A stretch of 34,448 nucleotides of DNA from Shewanella sp. TC10 (lineage in GTDB: Bacteria > Pseudomonadota > Gammaproteobacteria > Enterobacterales > Shewanellaceae). The notes under the pieces were generated by a model that was not told the origin of the DNA, ran no database searches, and saw only the letters and a list, made by a program, of their open reading frames with translations. Made by a program: the position numbers and the translations under genes. Positions 32,601-34,448 of the stretch are shown here, piece after piece. Where the stretch lies: assembly GCF_009663145.1 (NCBI RefSeq), contig NZ_VKHR01000058.1:1-34448 (forward strand). Reading direction: 5' to 3'. How positions within the stretch are numbered: the stretch's first letter is position 1; each line of letters starts with the position of its first letter.

Positions 32601-32618
32601 CTACCTTAATTGAGGTAG
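32601..32618. other. Small hairpin between the P-loop gene and yfcC
   Basis: CTACCT (32601-32606) pairs with AGGTAG (32613-32618). There is no T-run, so it is not a typical terminator. The overlapping decamer ACCTTAATTG is repeated at 32591-32600 and 32603-32612. Confidence 0.35.
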
Positions 32619-32737
32619 ATAAGACAATTAGGGTGATGGGAATTTTCCATTAGCTATTGTAGTATGCCAATGGTTGCCGATACACAAGTTGTGTCTGGCA
32701 TCATTCCATAAAACAATAACTTATAAATGGACTGTGA

Positions 32738-34288
32738 ATGAACTCCCCAGATCAAACCCCAACCTCTCCAAATAGCAGTATTTCAAATGCTAATAACAAC
32801 ACACGGCAAATGCCAGATACGCTGGTTATCATATTCTTTGTTGCATTAGCGGCCGCATTATTAACGTTTGTTGTTCCCATTGGTTCTTTCTCTACTCAAG
32901 ATGCCAACTATGTCATCGACGGTGTTGAGAAAACCCGCAGTGTGATTGACCCAACGTCTTTTCAGTACGCCTTGAATGAAGCTGGGGAGCCAAAACTTGA
33001 TCCCATTTCATTATTCAAAGGAAATGGCGAAATTGGTTTTTTCAACTTTGCTTTTGAAGGCATGGTATCTGGCTCAAAATGGGGCAGCGCCATCGGTGTG
33101 ATTATGTTCATGCTGGTGATCGGTGGCTCATTTGGTGTCGTTATGGCTACAGGCACCATTGATAATGGTATTTTACGCTTAATCGATAAAACACAAGGCA
33201 ACGAAAAACTGTTTATCCCAGTGATATTCAGCTTGTTTTCATTAGGGGGCGCTGTGTTTGGAATGGGCGAAGAAGCCATTGCCTTTGCAATTATTATTTG
33301 TCCATTAATGATCCGCCTAGGTTATGACTCTATTTGTACGGTAATGGTGACATACGTGGCAACTCAAATCGGTTTTGCCAGCTCATGGATGAACCCATTT
33401 AGTGTTGCTATTGCTCAAGGGATTGCGGGCGTGCCTGTGCTATCAGGTGCAGGTGTACGTTCAGTGATGTGGCTTGGTTTTACTCTGATTGGTATAGGTT
33501 TCACTATGCGATATGCCAGCAAAATTCAACGTAACCCTACTGAGTCGTTTAGTTATCACACTGATCAGTTTTTCCGAGATAATCAGCAAGGCAGTGTTAA
33601 AGAGAGCCGTTTCAACCTTGGCGATATTTTGGTGCTATTGACTATAGTTGGCACTATTGCTTGGGTGATTTTGGGTGTTGTGGCTCATGCATGGTTTATT
33701 CCTGAAATCGCCAGTCAGTTTTTTACCATGGGCATTATTGTTGGCATCATAGGGGTGGTATTTAAGCTCAATGATATTGATATGAATAAAGTCGCTGTCA
33801 GCTTTAAACAAGGTGCTGGGACGATGCTGGAACCTGCCGTTCTGGTTGGCTGTGCATCAGGCATTTTACTTTTACTGGGCGGTGCTGGTGCGACTGAACC
33901 CAGTGTATTGAATACCATATTACACAGTGCTGGTAATGTGATTGGCCAGCTTCCTACCGCTTTGTCTGCATGGTTTATGTTGCTGTTTCAGTCTGTGTTT
34001 AATTTCTTTGTCACCTCTGGCTCTGGCCAAGCGGCATTAACAATGCCACTTATGGCGCCACTGGCTGATATTGTCGGTGTGACACGCCAAGTGGCGGTAT
34101 TAGCTTTTCAGTTAGGTGACGGATTTACCAATGTTTTAGTACCCACTTCAGCTTCATTAATGGCAACGTTAGGGGTGTGTCGTGTGGATTGGGGTAATTG
34201 GTTTAAGTTTATCTGGCGCTTTTTACTTGGATTGTTTGTGATCTCAAGCATAATTGTGGTGTCGGCTCATTACTTTGGGTTTAGCTAA
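32738..34288 (+). CDS. yfcC: YfcC-family inner-membrane transporter (516 aa)
   Basis: Multi-pass transporter of the YfcC / DcuC-like superfamily (PF03606 from memory). Substrates are not settled; amino acid or short-chain acid transport are the usual proposals. An unusual polar N-terminus rich in Ser, Pro and Asn (1-25) precedes the first helix (DTLVIIFFVALAAALLTFVVP). About a dozen hydrophobic segments follow. Conserved motifs include GMGEEAIAFA (about 176-185), SSWMNPFSVAIAQGIAG, and near the end FVTSGSGQAALTMPLMAPLAD. The last two are typical of this ion-transporter-like fold. The ribosome site is weak. No partner gene is adjacent. A terminator lies about 100 bp downstream. Confidence 0.87.
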   Translation: MNSPDQTPTSPNSSISNANNNTRQMPDTLVIIFFVALAAALLTFVVPIGSFSTQDANYVIDGVEKTRSVIDPTSFQYALNEAGEPKLDPISLFKGNGEIGFFNFAFEGMVSGSKWGSAIGVIMFMLVIGGSFGVVMATGTIDNGILRLIDKTQGNEKLFIPVIFSLFSLGGAVFGMGEEAIAFAIIICPLMIRLGYDSICTVMVTYVATQIGFASSWMNPFSVAIAQGIAGVPVLSGAGVRSVMWLGFTLIGIGFTMRYASKIQRNPTESFSYHTDQFFRDNQQGSVKESRFNLGDILVLLTIVGTIAWVILGVVAHAWFIPEIASQFFTMGIIVGIIGVVFKLNDIDMNKVAVSFKQGAGTMLEPAVLVGCASGILLLLGGAGATEPSVLNTILHSAGNVIGQLPTALSAWFMLLFQSVFNFFVTSGSGQAALTMPLMAPLADIVGVTRQVAVLAFQLGDGFTNVLVPTSASLMATLGVCRVDWGNWFKFIWRFLLGLFVISSIIVVSAHYFGFS

Positions 34289-34356
34289 ACTAAGCTGCTA
34301 ATATCAAGGTCATGCGGTTAATCTTGACTAACAAACTTGAGCGATAAAGTAGAGAT

Positions 34357-34448
34357 GCCAAAGCTGAGTCAGTCTATTTTTTCCAATAAAAAGCGGCATC
34401 GAAAGGTGCCGCTTTTTATTGGAAAAAATAGACTGACTCAGCTTTGGC
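34357..34448. repeat. Near-perfect inverted repeat at the right window end
   Basis: Bases 34357-34400 are the reverse complement of 34405-34448 apart from a T/G pair at 34399/34406, around a GAAA tetraloop. The right arm stops exactly at the last base of the window, mirroring the left end. The left arm is contiguous with yfcC and is probably the true genome; the right arm is probably a fold-back copy. Confidence 0.95.
34386..34419 (+). terminator. Terminator after yfcC (centre of the right inverted repeat)
   Basis: AAAAAGCGGCA pairs with TGCCGCTTTTT around a short GAAA-capped tip, with a T-run after the stem. It is a plausible intrinsic terminator for yfcC, and it looks symmetric because of the fold-back. 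Confidence 0.75.

Noticed and set aside
32601..32618. Hairpin before yfcC taken as a terminator
   Set aside because: There is no T-run after the stem, and the stem is only 6 bp.

Overview
The window looks like a chromosomal piece of a marine gammaproteobacterium, most probably Shewanella. The evidence is moderately AT-rich DNA and the gene order metA - atoB - mmsA - ivdC - ivdD - ivdE - mmsB - ivdG, which I remember as the order in S. oneidensis. FNR-, CRP- and MetJ-type operators fit that group, as does a roughly 160-bp intergenic repeat of a kind I recall from Shewanella. The taxon is an inference; no rRNA or tRNA gene is present. Both window ends are long inverted repeats that fold back on a terminator hairpin and stop exactly at the first and last base. 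This strongly suggests an assembled contig with fold-back ends, so the outer arm at each end should not be trusted.

Layout. 1-2400: end of aromatic amino acid catabolism (fumarylacetoacetase, maleylacetoacetate isomerase), with a TyrR-like box upstream and a MITE-like repeat between the genes. 2703-7831: a DUF925 nucleotidyltransferase, a minus-strand outer-membrane protein, ompW with a perfect FNR box, a minus-strand short-chain dehydrogenase, then a YbaY-type lipoprotein followed by metA. Three contiguous MetJ half-sites lie in front of the lipoprotein, suggesting that it and metA share one methionine-repressed transcript. 8094-12751: a secreted M6 (immune inhibitor A / PrtV-like) metalloprotease and a TPR-GGDEF diguanylate cyclase. 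13273-21266: the valine / branched-chain acyl-CoA degradation cluster, preceded by a LiuR-like palindrome and a CRP-like site. The enzymes cover isobutyryl-CoA to propionyl-CoA, plus a thiolase and a hydroxyacyl-CoA dehydrogenase that fit the isoleucine branch.

21535-27193: a small membrane protein, ybiT (ABC-F) behind a structured leader, a chemoreceptor with an NIT-type sensor domain, and a methyltransferase overlapping an unknown one-TM protein. 27676-31956: a tightly coupled four-gene envelope operon of an outer-membrane barrel, a lipoprotein alpha/beta hydrolase, a DUF4056 lipoprotein and an Omp85-type barrel without POTRA domains. The overlaps are stop-start, so the products probably act together at the outer membrane; this is the best candidate for an undescribed system here. 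32083-34288: a P-loop kinase-like protein and a YfcC-family transporter.
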